Shown in pieces: positions 1-8,794 of a stretch of DNA of 64,000 nt (the first letter of the stretch is position 1; each line of letters begins with the position of its first letter). The translations under genes were made by a program, and so were the position numbers. The DNA lies in assembly GCF_900103225.1 (NCBI RefSeq), contig NZ_FNJH01000007.1, forward strand, positions 201,690-265,689, given 5' to 3'. The notes below the pieces were generated by a model. It was given only the letters and a program-made list of their open reading frames with translations, did no database searches and was not told the origin of the DNA. Origin of the DNA: Pseudomonas congelans (lineage in GTDB: Bacteria; Pseudomonadota; Gammaproteobacteria; Pseudomonadales; Pseudomonadaceae).

Positions 1-363
1 GCACGCATGGGCGACGACCAGCGCCTGCATGCAGATGGTGTTTTCCTCCATCAGGTAGGCAATGCACGGGTCGGAGTTTATGACGATCTCGTAGGCCAGG
101 CCCATCTGGCCGCGTGAATAGGACTTTTCCGTACTGAGGAAGTGTTTGCCGTAGGACCAATGGTGATAGCCCAACGGCATGCCTACCGACGCATAAGCAT
201 CCATCATCTGCTCGGCAGTGATCACTTCGATCTGGTTGGGATAGGTGTCCAGCGCATACCGCTCGGCAATCCTGCCAATTTCGCGGTCGTAGGCGCGGAT
301 CAGTTCGAATGTCCACTCTGACCCCGTGGAAAGGGGTTGGCGCTTCTGCTCTCTGGCGGTCAT
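1..363 (-). CDS. SpoVR family protein, N-terminal part (runs off the window)
   Basis: The first 121 residues are present; the rest lies left of base 1. The start ATG (363-361) overlaps the stop of the upstream yeaH gene in an ATGA junction, so the two are translationally coupled. The segment carries SpoVR-type features, including the GYHHWSYGK stretch and EENTICMQ. In many proteobacteria spoVR travels with yeaH and prkA as a stationary-phase or stress-induced set; the biochemical role of SpoVR outside Bacillus sporulation is not settled. Family assignment is firm, function is not. Confidence 0.9.
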   Translation of the reverse strand, partial: MTAREQKRQPLSTGSEWTFELIRAYDREIGRIAERYALDTYPNQIEVITAEQMMDAYASVGMPLGYHHWSYGKHFLSTEKSYSRGQMGLAYEIVINSDPCIAYLMEENTICMQALVVAHAC

Positions 364-1631
364 GACACTAACCTTCGCTGGAAGAGTTCGCGGAATACCG
401 GATAGATATCACCGGCAGAGACCAGCTGTTGCTGGGCAAACGTGTCGGCAAAATCTTCACCGATGCGTTCGTATTCATACCACAAGGCCTGATGCTCACG
501 CGGGGTGATTTCCACGTACGTGTAGTACTGCACGAAGGGCATGATCTGTTTGGTGAGGATTTCCCGGCAGATGGGCGAATCATCGTTCCAGTTGTCGCCA
601 TCCGACGCCTGTGCCGCGTAAATATTCCAGTCACTGCTCGGGTAGCGTGCGGCCATGATTTCCTGCATCAGTTTCAATGCGCTGGAAACGATGGTACCGC
701 CGGTTTCCCGGGAATAGAAAAACTCTTCCTCGTCCACTTCGCGGGCGCTGGTGTGGTGACGAATGAAGACCACATCGATTTTGTCGTAGTTACGTTTGAG
801 GAACAGGTACAGCAGGATGAAAAAGCGCTTGGCGATGTCCTTGGTCGCCTGGGTCATGGAGCCGGAGACGTCCATCAGGCAAAACATGACCGCCTTGGAG
901 CTGGGGTTGGGTTGCTTGACCAGCAGGTTGTACTTGAGGTCGAAGGTGTCGAGGTAGGGCACACGACGAATGCGTGCCTTCAGTCGGTCGATCTCTACTT
1001 CCAGTTCCTGAATGTCGCCGAAGTTATCCGGCTCTTCGCGCTTCATGCGCTCAAGCTCGGCGGTGGCTTCCCTGAGTTTCGCGCGACTGCTGCCGGACAG
1101 CGCGATGCGGCGTGCATGCGCCGAGCGCAGGGTGCGGATGATGTTGATACGCGACGGGTTGCCTTCGTTGCTGATACCCGCGCGCACGGTCTTGAAGGTG
1201 TCGGTGCCGGTCAGGTTGCGCTTGACCAGGTTCGGCAGCTCCAGGTCTTCGAACATGAACTCAAGAAACTCTTCCTGAGTAATCTGGAACGAGAACTCAT
1301 CCATCCCTTCGCCGGAGTTGCCCGCCTTGCCGGGGCCCTTGCCACCACCACCGCCTTGAGGGCGGGCGATGTGCTCGCCTGTGGTGAACTCCTTGTTGCC
1401 AGGATGAACAACAGTCTGCTTGCCCCCGCGACCGTGGTGCAGGACCGGTTCGTCGATGTCGCGCCCGGGAATACTGATCTGCTCGCCGTGTTCCATGTCA
1501 GTGATGGAGCGCCGGCTGACCGCTTCCTCCACTGCTTTCTTGATGTGGTCACGGTAACGCCGCAGAAACCGCTGCCGGTTTACCGTGCTTTTGTTCTTGC
1601 CGTTGAGACGTCGGTCGATCACATAGCTCAT
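360..1631 (-). CDS. yeaH: YeaH/YhbH family protein (DUF444) with VWA-like domain
   Basis: A 423-residue protein of the DUF444 family. It has a basic N-terminus, a Gly-rich linker at about residues 92-108, and a VWA-type metal site motif DVSGS at 254-258 preceded by a hydrophobic strand. The family is the constant partner of the PrkA kinase and SpoVR, and is thought to act in the same stress pathway. The gene sits between prkA (upstream, 121 bases away) and spoVR (downstream, overlapping by 4 bases). No signal peptide is seen, so it should be cytoplasmic. Length fits the family (about 420-430). Confidence 0.95.
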   Translation of the reverse strand: MSYVIDRRLNGKNKSTVNRQRFLRRYRDHIKKAVEEAVSRRSITDMEHGEQISIPGRDIDEPVLHHGRGGKQTVVHPGNKEFTTGEHIARPQGGGGGKGPGKAGNSGEGMDEFSFQITQEEFLEFMFEDLELPNLVKRNLTGTDTFKTVRAGISNEGNPSRINIIRTLRSAHARRIALSGSSRAKLREATAELERMKREEPDNFGDIQELEVEIDRLKARIRRVPYLDTFDLKYNLLVKQPNPSSKAVMFCLMDVSGSMTQATKDIAKRFFILLYLFLKRNYDKIDVVFIRHHTSAREVDEEEFFYSRETGGTIVSSALKLMQEIMAARYPSSDWNIYAAQASDGDNWNDDSPICREILTKQIMPFVQYYTYVEITPREHQALWYEYERIGEDFADTFAQQQLVSAGDIYPVFRELFQRRLVS

Positions 1632-1646
1632 AGGCTCCTCCGGGGA

Positions 1647-1741
1647 GCTTCAAGTTGTAAGCCTCAAGCTGCAGGCGAGCACGCGATCAGTCCCGAGCCC
1701 GGGTCTTGATCGCTTTTCGCCTGCAGCTGATAGCTTGAAGC
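1647..1741. repeat. Long imperfect inverted repeat between prkA and yeaH
   Basis: Arms pair as GCTTCAAG (1647-1654) with CTTGAAGC (1734-1741), CTGCAGGCGA (1669-1678) with TCGCCTGCAG (1717-1726), and GCGATCA (1683-1689) with TGATCGC (1707-1713), giving one extended cruciform-like hairpin. The arms resemble the GCTTCAAGCTGCAGG type extragenic repeats of pseudomonads. It fills the prkA-yeaH gap and could act as an mRNA processing or stability element that separates expression of the two genes. Confidence 0.75.
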
Positions 1742-1752
1742 TTGCAGCTGCG

Positions 1753-3675
1753 TTACTGCGATTTCCGCACGCGCAGATACCATTCGGAAAGCAGGCGTAC
1801 CTGCTTGTCCGTGTAGCCCCTCTCGACCATTCGTGTCACGAAGTCGTTGTGCTTCTGCTGATCCTCTTTGCTGGCCTTGGCATTGAAGCTGATGACGGGC
1901 AGGAGATCCTCGGTGTTGGAGAACATTTTCTTCTCGATCACCACCCGCAGCTTCTCGTAGCTGAGCCAAGTCGGGTTCTTGCCGTTGTTGTTGGCGCGGG
2001 CACGCAGCACGAAATTGACGATTTCGTTGCGGAAATCTTTCGGGTTGCTGATGCCTGCCGGTTTTTCGATCTTTTCCAGTTCCTCGTTCAAGGCGACGCG
2101 GTTGAGGATCTCGCCGGTTTCCGGATCGCGATATTCCTGATCCTGAATCCAGAAGTCCGCATACAGCACGTAACGGTCGAAAATGTTCTGACCGTACTCG
2201 CTGTAGGATTCCAGATATGCCGTCTGGATTTCCTTGCCGATGAACTCGATATAGCGGGGTGCCAGGTATTCCTTGATAAAGCGCAGATAGCGTTCGCGCG
2301 TTTCGGCAGGGAATTGCTCCTGTTCGATCTGCTGTTCCAGTACGTAAAGCAGATGCACCGGGTTGGCCGCGATTTCATGCGGATCGAAGTTGAAGACCTT
2401 GGACAGAATCTTGAATGCGAAGCGGGTGGACAGACCATTCATGCCCTCGTCGACGCCCGCGCTGTCGCGGTATTCCTGAATCGACTTGGCTTTCGGGTCA
2501 GTGTCTTTGAGGTTCTCGCCGTCATACACGCGCATCTTGGAGTAGATGTTGGAGTTGTCCGGCTCTTTGAGGCGCGACAGCGTGGTGAACTGCGCGAGCA
2601 TTTTCAGGGTGTCCGGCGCGCAGTGCGCCTTGGACAGCGAACTGTTGAACAGCAGCTTGTCGTAGATCTTGATCTCGTCGCTGACACGCAGGCAGTACGG
2701 CACCTTCACGATGTAGATACGGTCGATGAAGGCTTCGTTGTTCTTGTTGTTGCGGAAGCTGTGCCATTCCGATTCGTTGGAGTGCGCCAGCAGGATACCG
2801 GTGAACGGGATCGCTCCCAGCCCTTCGGTACTGTTGTAGTTGCCTTCCTGGGTTGCGGTGAGCAGCGGATGAAGGACCTTGATCGGTGCCTTGAACATCT
2901 CGACGAATTCCATCAGGCCCTGGTTGGCCCGGCACAGCGCGCCCGAGTAGCTGTAGGCGTCTGCGTCGTTCTGCGGGAATTCTTCCAGCTTGCGAATATC
3001 CACCTTGCCGACCAGCGCAGAGATGTCCTGGTTGTTTTCGTCGCCGGGCTCGGTTTTCGCCACGGCAATCTGATTGAGAATCGAAGGGTATAGCTTCACC
3101 ACCTTGAACTGGCTGATGTCACCGCCAAACTCGGCCAGGCGTTTGGTCGCCCAGGGCGACATGATGGTGCTCAGGTAGCGTCGCGGAATCCCGAAGTCTT
3201 CCTCGAGAATCGCGCCGTCTTCGGTGGCGTTGAACAGGCCCAGGGGCGACTCGAATACTGGTGAGCCCTTGATGGCATAGAACGGGACTTTTTCGATCAG
3301 TTGCTTGAGTTTTTCCGCCAGGGACGACTTACCACCGCCCACCGGGCCGAGCAGATACAGGATTTGTTTCTTCTCTTCCAGGCCTTGGGCGGCATGGCGG
3401 AAATACGAAACGATCTGGTCGATGCATTCTTCCATTCCGTGGAAGTCGGCAAAGGCCGGATAGCGGCGTATGACTTTGTTGGAGAAGATCCGCGACAGCC
3501 TGGAGTTGGTGGAGGTATCCACCAGTTCGGGTTCGCCAATGGCCAGCAGAAGACGTTCTGCGGCAGAGGCGTAGGCGCTGCGATCCTGTTTGCAGAGCTC
3601 AAGATACTCCTGTAACGAGAGCTCTTCTTGCCGCGTGCTTTCGAAGCGTTGTTGGAAGTGGCTGAATATACTCAT
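1753..3675 (-). CDS. prkA: PrkA family serine protein kinase
   Basis: A 640-residue PrkA-type kinase: an AAA-like N-terminal domain with P-loop GPVGGGKS at residues 110-117, followed by the PrkA C-terminal domain. I chose the ATG at 3675 because GAGGTG lies just upstream of it and the protein then has the usual 640 residues; the open frame extends 31 codons further with no family similarity. PrkA phosphorylates Ser/Thr and, from work on relatives, also shows ATP-dependent protease-like behaviour. It heads the prkA-yeaH-spoVR set, typically induced by starvation. No strong promoter was identified upstream. Confidence 0.95.
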   Translation of the reverse strand: MSIFSHFQQRFESTRQEELSLQEYLELCKQDRSAYASAAERLLLAIGEPELVDTSTNSRLSRIFSNKVIRRYPAFADFHGMEECIDQIVSYFRHAAQGLEEKKQILYLLGPVGGGKSSLAEKLKQLIEKVPFYAIKGSPVFESPLGLFNATEDGAILEEDFGIPRRYLSTIMSPWATKRLAEFGGDISQFKVVKLYPSILNQIAVAKTEPGDENNQDISALVGKVDIRKLEEFPQNDADAYSYSGALCRANQGLMEFVEMFKAPIKVLHPLLTATQEGNYNSTEGLGAIPFTGILLAHSNESEWHSFRNNKNNEAFIDRIYIVKVPYCLRVSDEIKIYDKLLFNSSLSKAHCAPDTLKMLAQFTTLSRLKEPDNSNIYSKMRVYDGENLKDTDPKAKSIQEYRDSAGVDEGMNGLSTRFAFKILSKVFNFDPHEIAANPVHLLYVLEQQIEQEQFPAETRERYLRFIKEYLAPRYIEFIGKEIQTAYLESYSEYGQNIFDRYVLYADFWIQDQEYRDPETGEILNRVALNEELEKIEKPAGISNPKDFRNEIVNFVLRARANNNGKNPTWLSYEKLRVVIEKKMFSNTEDLLPVISFNAKASKEDQQKHNDFVTRMVERGYTDKQVRLLSEWYLRVRKSQ

Positions 3676-3908
3676 GACGTCACCTCGCTCGATACGTGGA
3701 GCCGGCGGCGGATCGTCAGTCGATGCTGGCAGCAACCGCTTAGCAGCCACTGTTTCCCCCCAGAACACCCTAAAAGTAACTACCGATGACCCACGCGCCG
3801 GTGTACCGGCTCTCCCCTGAATACGGATGGCCTAGGGCTAAGGATAGTTCGGATTCGGAAAGATAAAGAAGGGATGCGCGAGAAGAGGGGCTGACCGTTC
3901 GTCAGATG

Positions 3909-3934
3909 GCTCGCGAGCCCGCGTAGAACGCGGG
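3909..3934. repeat. Palindrome and short hairpin in the glpE-prkA gap
   Basis: GGCTCGCGAGCC (3909-3920) is a perfect palindrome and runs into CCCGCG (3918-3923) pairing with CGCGGG (3929-3934). It lies just downstream of glpE and may end its transcript, but there is no T-run on either strand, so a Rho-independent terminator is not supported. Confidence 0.35.
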
Positions 3935-3960
3935 ATCAGCTGTCATAAAAATATTTTGTA

Positions 3961-4281
3961 TCAGCCTTGCACGGTTTCTTGCGGGTAAGTGGCGCGCCAC
4001 AGCTCGAAACCGCCGTCCACGCTGTACACATCCGAGAAACCCTGGCCGACCAGGTAGGCTGCAGCGCTCTGGCTGGAGTTGCCGTGGTAACAGACGACCA
4101 CCAGCGGCTTGTCCAGGTCGGCCTCGCGGATGAAGTCGGCGATCGAGTGGTTGTCCAGATGCACGGAATCGGGGATGTGATTGCTCTGGAAAGCCTGTGG
4201 ATCCCGAACATCGACCAGCACGGCGCCTTGCTCGCGCAGAGCCTGGGCCTGTTCAGGTGGAATACGTTTGAATTCAGTCAT
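3961..4281 (-). CDS. glpE: Thiosulfate sulfurtransferase GlpE (single-domain rhodanese)
   Basis: A 106-residue single rhodanese domain with active-site loop CYHGNSS and catalytic Cys64. The ATG at 4281 gives the start MTEFKRIPPE and normal family length; the open frame continues 34 codons upstream without similarity. It transfers sulfane sulfur from thiosulfate to cyanide or thiol acceptors in the cytoplasm. It lies 23 bases downstream of apaH on the same strand and probably forms the tail of the surA-pdxA-ksgA-apaGH transcript, as in other pseudomonads. Confidence 0.93.
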   Translation of the reverse strand: MTEFKRIPPEQAQALREQGAVLVDVRDPQAFQSNHIPDSVHLDNHSIADFIREADLDKPLVVVCYHGNSSQSAAAYLVGQGFSDVYSVDGGFELWRATYPQETVQG

Positions 4282-4304
4282 TGCCTGGGCTCCTGAGCCT
4301 GAGG

Positions 4305-5180
4305 TTACGGAAGGGGAGTAGCGCCGGCTTGCGCTCGGGTAACAAGCCCGTCGGCGGCATTGCCGATAGCATCGCAATTGCACTGATGACGTTCAAGCGT
4401 ATCGACATTGAGCAGCGTCATCGAGCCACCCCAGACACACCCGCTGTCGAGGGCAAAGACGCCCGGTTCGTCGCAGCGACCTTCCAGCGCAGCCCAGTGA
4501 CCGAAAATGATTTTCACGTCTCGGGTCTTGCGGCTCTGGTGGCTGAACCAGGGCGCGTAGCCAGGTGTCGCGGTGCCGACCCCTTCCTTGCTCTTCAGAT
4601 CGAGCTTGCCGTCGCTGGTGCAGAAGCGCATGCGAGTGAAGTAGTTGGTGATGACTCGCAGACGCGTCACACCTTGCAGGTCATTGTCCCACTTGGCCGG
4701 TTCATTGCCGTACATGCCGTCGAGGAAGGCGTCGTACAGCTGGTCGTCCTGCAGCGCGTGCTCGACTTCGGCAGCGTGCTTCAAAGCCTTTTTCAGTGTC
4801 CACTGTGGCGCGATACCGGCATGCACCATGGCGACATTGCGTTCTGCATCGTAATGCATGAGCTTTTGCCGACGCACCCAGCCGAGCAGCTCGTCACGGT
4901 CAGGCGCTTCAAGGATTTCAAGCAGCGTGTCGCCTTTTTTCAGCAGCTCTTTTTTACGGGCCACTGCCAGCAGGTGCAGGTCATGATTGCCGAGTACGCA
5001 CACCAGCGATTCGCGGATGCTGTACAGGTAGCGAAGCGTTTCCAGCGATTGCGGGCCACGATTGACGAGGTCACCCACCAGCCAGAGGCGATCCTGCTCC
5101 GGGTTGAAGTGCACGTGCTCGAGCAGGCATTGCAGAGGTTCAAGGCAGCCCTGCAGGTCACCAACGGCGTACGCCGCCAT
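4305..5180 (-). CDS. apaH: Symmetrical bis(5'-nucleosyl)-tetraphosphatase ApaH
   Basis: A 291-residue metallophosphoesterase with the three metal-site motifs GDLQG (7-11), GDLVNRG (36-42) and GNHD (64-67). It hydrolyses Ap4A symmetrically to two ADP and limits alarmone/Np4-capped RNA levels. Its ATG overlaps the apaG stop (ATGA at 5180), indicating coupling. The C-terminus is a little longer than in E. coli ApaH (about 280). Confidence 0.96.
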   Translation of the reverse strand: MAAYAVGDLQGCLEPLQCLLEHVHFNPEQDRLWLVGDLVNRGPQSLETLRYLYSIRESLVCVLGNHDLHLLAVARKKELLKKGDTLLEILEAPDRDELLGWVRRQKLMHYDAERNVAMVHAGIAPQWTLKKALKHAAEVEHALQDDQLYDAFLDGMYGNEPAKWDNDLQGVTRLRVITNYFTRMRFCTSDGKLDLKSKEGVGTATPGYAPWFSHQSRKTRDVKIIFGHWAALEGRCDEPGVFALDSGCVWGGSMTLLNVDTLERHQCNCDAIGNAADGLVTRAQAGATPLP

Positions 5181-5560
5181 CAGTGCAGCGAGCCCGGAAC
5201 AGCCAGACGGAAAGGCTTGATAACCGCATCGAAGCGTTTGCCGTCTTCGGCCAGCATCTGATAAGTGCCCTGCATATTGCCGACTTTGGTCGTCATGACC
5301 GTACCACTGCTGTAGGTATGGCTTTGGCCGACCTTGATCAGTGGCTGCTGGCCCACCACGCCTTCGCCACGCACTTCCTCGACATTGCCATCACCGTCAG
5401 TGATGATCCAGTGCCGCGACAGCAGTTGGGCGGGGAGTTCGCCGTTGTTATGCACGGTGATGGTGTAGGCGAAAGCGAAGCGGTTCTGCTCGGGTTGCGA
5501 TTGCTCCGAGAGGAAGCGTGTGACGACGCTGACGTCGACCTTGTAACGAGAATCGGGCAT
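5180..5560 (-). CDS. apaG: ApaG protein (Co2+/Mg2+ efflux protein family)
   Basis: A 126-residue immunoglobulin-like ApaG/DUF525 fold protein. I prefer the ATG at 5560 (MPDSRYKVDVSV): AAGG stands 8 bases upstream and the length matches the family, whereas the ATG 7 codons earlier has no ribosome site. The glycine-rich binding loop GEGVVGQQP is present. The function is poorly defined; mutants in enteric bacteria show Co2+ sensitivity. It is co-transcribed and overlaps with apaH. Confidence 0.94.
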   Translation of the reverse strand: MPDSRYKVDVSVVTRFLSEQSQPEQNRFAFAYTITVHNNGELPAQLLSRHWIITDGDGNVEEVRGEGVVGQQPLIKVGQSHTYSSGTVMTTKVGNMQGTYQMLAEDGKRFDAVIKPFRLAVPGSLH

Positions 5561-5622
5561 GCAATAGGCCTTGAAATCCATAGCTGCGAAAAAAGGGTGT
5601 GTGCGGCAGGTAGATCAGTCTA

Positions 5623-5669
5623 GGACAAGTAAGCGGCAAACGAAGACTGAGCCTGCCGTTTACTTGTCC
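5623..5669. repeat. 16-bp stem hairpin between ksgA and apaG
   Basis: GGACAAGTAAGCGGCA (5623-5638) pairs with TGCCGTTTACTTGTCC (5654-5669), with one non-Watson-Crick position and a 15-base loop. It lies directly after the ksgA stop and upstream of apaG. No T-run follows, so it is better read as an mRNA processing or stability hairpin than as a terminator. Confidence 0.7.
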
Positions 5670-5676
5670 CCAGGGT

Positions 5677-6483
5677 TCACTCTGTCACAACTTTTTCGCT
5701 GAGAGTGTCTGCCAGACGAACGAATGCAGCCAGATCGAGCTGCTCGGGACGCAAGCTGCCGTCTACTCCGGATGCGGTGATCTCATCGCTGCTCAACAGC
5801 AGCTTGAGCGTGTTGCGCAGGGTCTTGCGGCGCTGGTTGAACGCCTCACGCACGATGCGCTCCAGCACGCGGTGGTCCTTGGCAGGATGAGGCAGTGTTT
5901 CGTAAGGGACGAGGCGCACAATGGCCGAGTCCACTTTCGGCGGCGGGTTGAACGCGCCCGGTCCGACGTTGAACAGGTGTTCCACGCGGCAATGGTACTG
6001 GACCATGATCGACAGACGCCCCCAGTCACCTCCGCCGGGTCCGGCAGCCATGCGCTCGACCACCTCCTTTTGCAGCATGAAGTGCATGTCGCGGATCAGG
6101 ATGGCGTTCTGCAGGAGGTGAAAAATCAGCGGTGTCGAAATGTTGTACGGCAGGTTGCCCACCACTCGCAGGCTGCGCGGTTCGGCGCCGAGGGTGTTGA
6201 AGTCGAACTTCAGCGCATCGCCCTGATGCAGGTTGAAGTTAGGTTTGCCGGCGAACTGACTGTTCAGGATCGGGATCAGGTCCTTGTCCAGCTCGACCAC
6301 GTCCAGCTGAGCGCCACTGTCGAGCAGCCCTTCGGTCAGTGCACCCTGGCCCGGCCCGATTTCCAGCAGCCGGTCTTCAGGTTTGGCACGGATGGCACGC
6401 AGGATCTTGTCGATAACGCCTGCATCGTGCAGGAAGTTCTGCCCGAAACGCTTGCGCGCCCGGTGTTGGTATTGCTCGGTCAT
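5677..6483 (-). CDS. ksgA: 16S rRNA (adenine1518-N6/adenine1519-N6)-dimethyltransferase
   Basis: A 268-residue KsgA/RsmA enzyme that dimethylates A1518 and A1519 in helix 45 of 16S rRNA late in 30S assembly, using S-adenosylmethionine. The SAM loop EIGPGQG is at 41-47 and the NLPY catalytic motif at 110-113. The start ATG overlaps the pdxA stop by 4 bases. Length is standard for the family. Loss of KsgA gives kasugamycin resistance in other bacteria. Confidence 0.97.
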   Translation of the reverse strand: MTEQYQHRARKRFGQNFLHDAGVIDKILRAIRAKPEDRLLEIGPGQGALTEGLLDSGAQLDVVELDKDLIPILNSQFAGKPNFNLHQGDALKFDFNTLGAEPRSLRVVGNLPYNISTPLIFHLLQNAILIRDMHFMLQKEVVERMAAGPGGGDWGRLSIMVQYHCRVEHLFNVGPGAFNPPPKVDSAIVRLVPYETLPHPAKDHRVLERIVREAFNQRRKTLRNTLKLLLSSDEITASGVDGSLRPEQLDLAAFVRLADTLSEKVVTE

Positions 6484-7469
6484 GAATGGGTCTCGGCCAT
6501 CTGGTAGGCGGTTTGCAGTGCGACGTGCAGGCTGCCGGTGTCAACGTTCGCGGTGCCGGCCAGGTCCAGCGCCGTGCCGTGATCGACAGAGGTGCGGATG
6601 ATTGGCAGGCCGAGCGTCACATTGACCGCTGCGCCGAAACCTTTGTATTTCAGCACAGGCAGGCCCTGATCGTGGTACATCGCCAGCACTGCATCGCAGT
6701 GCTCCAGATATTTGGGGGTAAACAGAGTGTCTGCAGGCAGCGGGCCGCGCAAGTCCAGGCCTTCGCTGCGCAGGCGCTCCAGAGCAGGTTCGATGATGTC
6801 GATTTCCTCACGACCCAGATGCCCGCTTTCGCCGGCATGAGGGTTGAGGCCGCATACCAGAATGCGTGGGTGGGCAATGCCGAACTTGTTGACCAGATCG
6901 GCGTGCAGGATGCGTGTCACGCGCTCCAGGCGATCCGCCGTGATGGCGTCGGCCACATCGCGCAACGGCAGGTGAGTGGTCACCAGTGCTACGCGCAGGT
7001 CGCCGGTTGCCAGCATCATCACCACCTGTTCGGTGTGAGTCAGTTCAGCGAGAAATTCGGTGTGTCCGGAAAACGCGATACCACCGTCGTTGATGACGCC
7101 TTTGTGCACCGGGGCGGTAATCATGCCGCTGAACAGACCGTCCAGGCAGCCCTGACCCGCGCGAGTCAGAGTGTGCAGGACGAACGCCGCGTTGGCCTTG
7201 TTCAGCACGCCGGTTTGCACCGGAGCGGCCAGTGGCGTATCCCAGACGTACAGACTGCCGGCAGGCGCGGGCAGGTCGGGAAACGCGTCGGGCGTGACTT
7301 CGATCAGACTGACCGCCACACTCAGTTGCGTGGCCCGCTCAAGGAGAAGGTCACGGCTGGTGATGGCAATCAGGGGATGTGGCTGAGGCTGCGTGGCGAG
7401 CAGCAGGCAGAGGTCAGGACCTATGCCGGCCGGCTCGCCGGGTGTCAGTGCGAAACGCTTGGGTTTCAC
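6480..7469 (-). CDS. pdxA: 4-hydroxythreonine-4-phosphate dehydrogenase PdxA
   Basis: A 329-residue PdxA. It oxidises 4-phosphohydroxy-L-threonine with NAD in the de novo pyridoxal phosphate pathway. The metal-binding His of SGHTEF (H136) and the YHDQGLPVLKYKGFG block near the C-terminus are intact. The gene overlaps surA (upstream) and ksgA (downstream) by 4 bases each, showing a tightly coupled surA-pdxA-ksgA operon as in enterobacteria and pseudomonads. Confidence 0.96.
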   Translation of the reverse strand: MKPKRFALTPGEPAGIGPDLCLLLATQPQPHPLIAITSRDLLLERATQLSVAVSLIEVTPDAFPDLPAPAGSLYVWDTPLAAPVQTGVLNKANAAFVLHTLTRAGQGCLDGLFSGMITAPVHKGVINDGGIAFSGHTEFLAELTHTEQVVMMLATGDLRVALVTTHLPLRDVADAITADRLERVTRILHADLVNKFGIAHPRILVCGLNPHAGESGHLGREEIDIIEPALERLRSEGLDLRGPLPADTLFTPKYLEHCDAVLAMYHDQGLPVLKYKGFGAAVNVTLGLPIIRTSVDHGTALDLAGTANVDTGSLHVALQTAYQMAETHS

Positions 7470-8794
7470 TGTGCAGCCTGGGTCGCGCCAGGGAGTTTGA
7501 TTTCTACGTAGGCTTCGTCGCGGATCTGACGCAGCCAGGTTTGCAGCTCTTCGTCGTACTTGCGGTTGCGCAATACGTTCAGCGCCTGCTGTTCACGAGC
7601 CTGATCGGTAGCGTCCGTGGAGCGACGACCGAGTACTTCAAGAACATGCCAGCCATACTGGGTCTGGAACGGTTTGGACAATTCGCCTTGTGGCGTTTCG
7701 CTCATCACCTGACGGAATTCCGGAACCAGAGAGTTGGGATCAACCCAGTTCAGATCGCCGCCATTGAGTGCAGAACCCGGATCTTCCGAGAAGCTTTTTG
7801 CCAGCTCGGCGAAATCTTCACCGTTTTCGATGCGGTCGTAGATCTTCTGCGCAAGACGCTTGGTCTCTGCCTCATTCCGAATTTCGCTTGGCTTGATCAG
7901 GATATGACGCACATGCACTTCATCACGCATTTGCGCCTGACCCTGGCCACCACGCTTTTCCAGCAGCTTGAGGATGATGAAACCGCCCGGCGTACGCGCA
8001 GGAGGCGTCACGTCACCGACAGGCATCGAGCTGAGCATGTCACCGAAGGGCGGAGGCAATTGTGCAGCCTTGCGCCAGCCCATATCGCCGCCTTCCAGTG
8101 CGTTTTCGCTGGACGAGGAGGTGGCTGCGAGCCGGGTGAAGTCAGCACCTTTCTTCAGTTGATCGTAGATCCCCTTGGCCTTGGCCGCTGCAGCCTGGAT
8201 AGCGTCCGAAGAGGCGCTGTCAGGTGTGGCGATCAGAATGTTGGCCAAGTGAAACTCTTCAGACAGCTGAGCCTTACCCATATCGGAGGCGAGGAAGTTC
8301 TTCACTTCCTGCTGGGACACCTGGATACGTTCGGCCACCCGGCGCTGACGCACACGGCTGATGATCATTTCCCGGCGCACCTGTTCGCGCGCATCGTTAT
8401 AGGACAGGCCGTCATGCGCCAACGCGGCACGGAACTGCTCCACGCTCATGTTGTTGCGCTGGGCAATGGTGCCAATGGCCTGGTTCAGTTCGTCGTCGGA
8501 GACACGAATGCCAGAGCGTTCGCCCATCTGCAACTGCAGGTTTTCCAGGATCAGACGATCTAGAACCTGTGGTTGCAGGGCTTCTGCAGGCGGTACGCCA
8601 GAGCCGCGCTTGGCAATGGTCTGCTGTACCTCACGTACCCGCTGGTCCATCTGGCTTTTCATGATCACGTCGTTGTCGACGATGGCCACGACACTGTCCA
8701 GAGGTTGAACCGCAGCATGCACTGCTCCGCTCAGGAGTAACGCGCCCAGCATCAGCGGGCGCAGACAATCAGAAAGCTTGGTCTTCACGTTCAC
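7466..8794 (-). CDS. surA: Periplasmic chaperone and peptidyl-prolyl isomerase SurA
   Basis: A 442-residue SurA with an N-terminal signal peptide ending near VHA, the SurA N-domain and two parvulin domains (about 185-285 and 295-395). It escorts outer-membrane proteins, including LptD, through the periplasm. The codon at 8794 is GTG, with AAGG 5 bases before it; a second in-frame GTG lies two codons later and would give the more usual MKTKL start. The gene begins inside the last 26 bases of lptD, so SurA is coupled to one of its own clients. Confidence 0.96.
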   Translation of the reverse strand: MNVKTKLSDCLRPLMLGALLLSGAVHAAVQPLDSVVAIVDNDVIMKSQMDQRVREVQQTIAKRGSGVPPAEALQPQVLDRLILENLQLQMGERSGIRVSDDELNQAIGTIAQRNNMSVEQFRAALAHDGLSYNDAREQVRREMIISRVRQRRVAERIQVSQQEVKNFLASDMGKAQLSEEFHLANILIATPDSASSDAIQAAAAKAKGIYDQLKKGADFTRLAATSSSSENALEGGDMGWRKAAQLPPPFGDMLSSMPVGDVTPPARTPGGFIILKLLEKRGGQGQAQMRDEVHVRHILIKPSEIRNEAETKRLAQKIYDRIENGEDFAELAKSFSEDPGSALNGGDLNWVDPNSLVPEFRQVMSETPQGELSKPFQTQYGWHVLEVLGRRSTDATDQAREQQALNVLRNRKYDEELQTWLRQIRDEAYVEIKLPGATQAAQ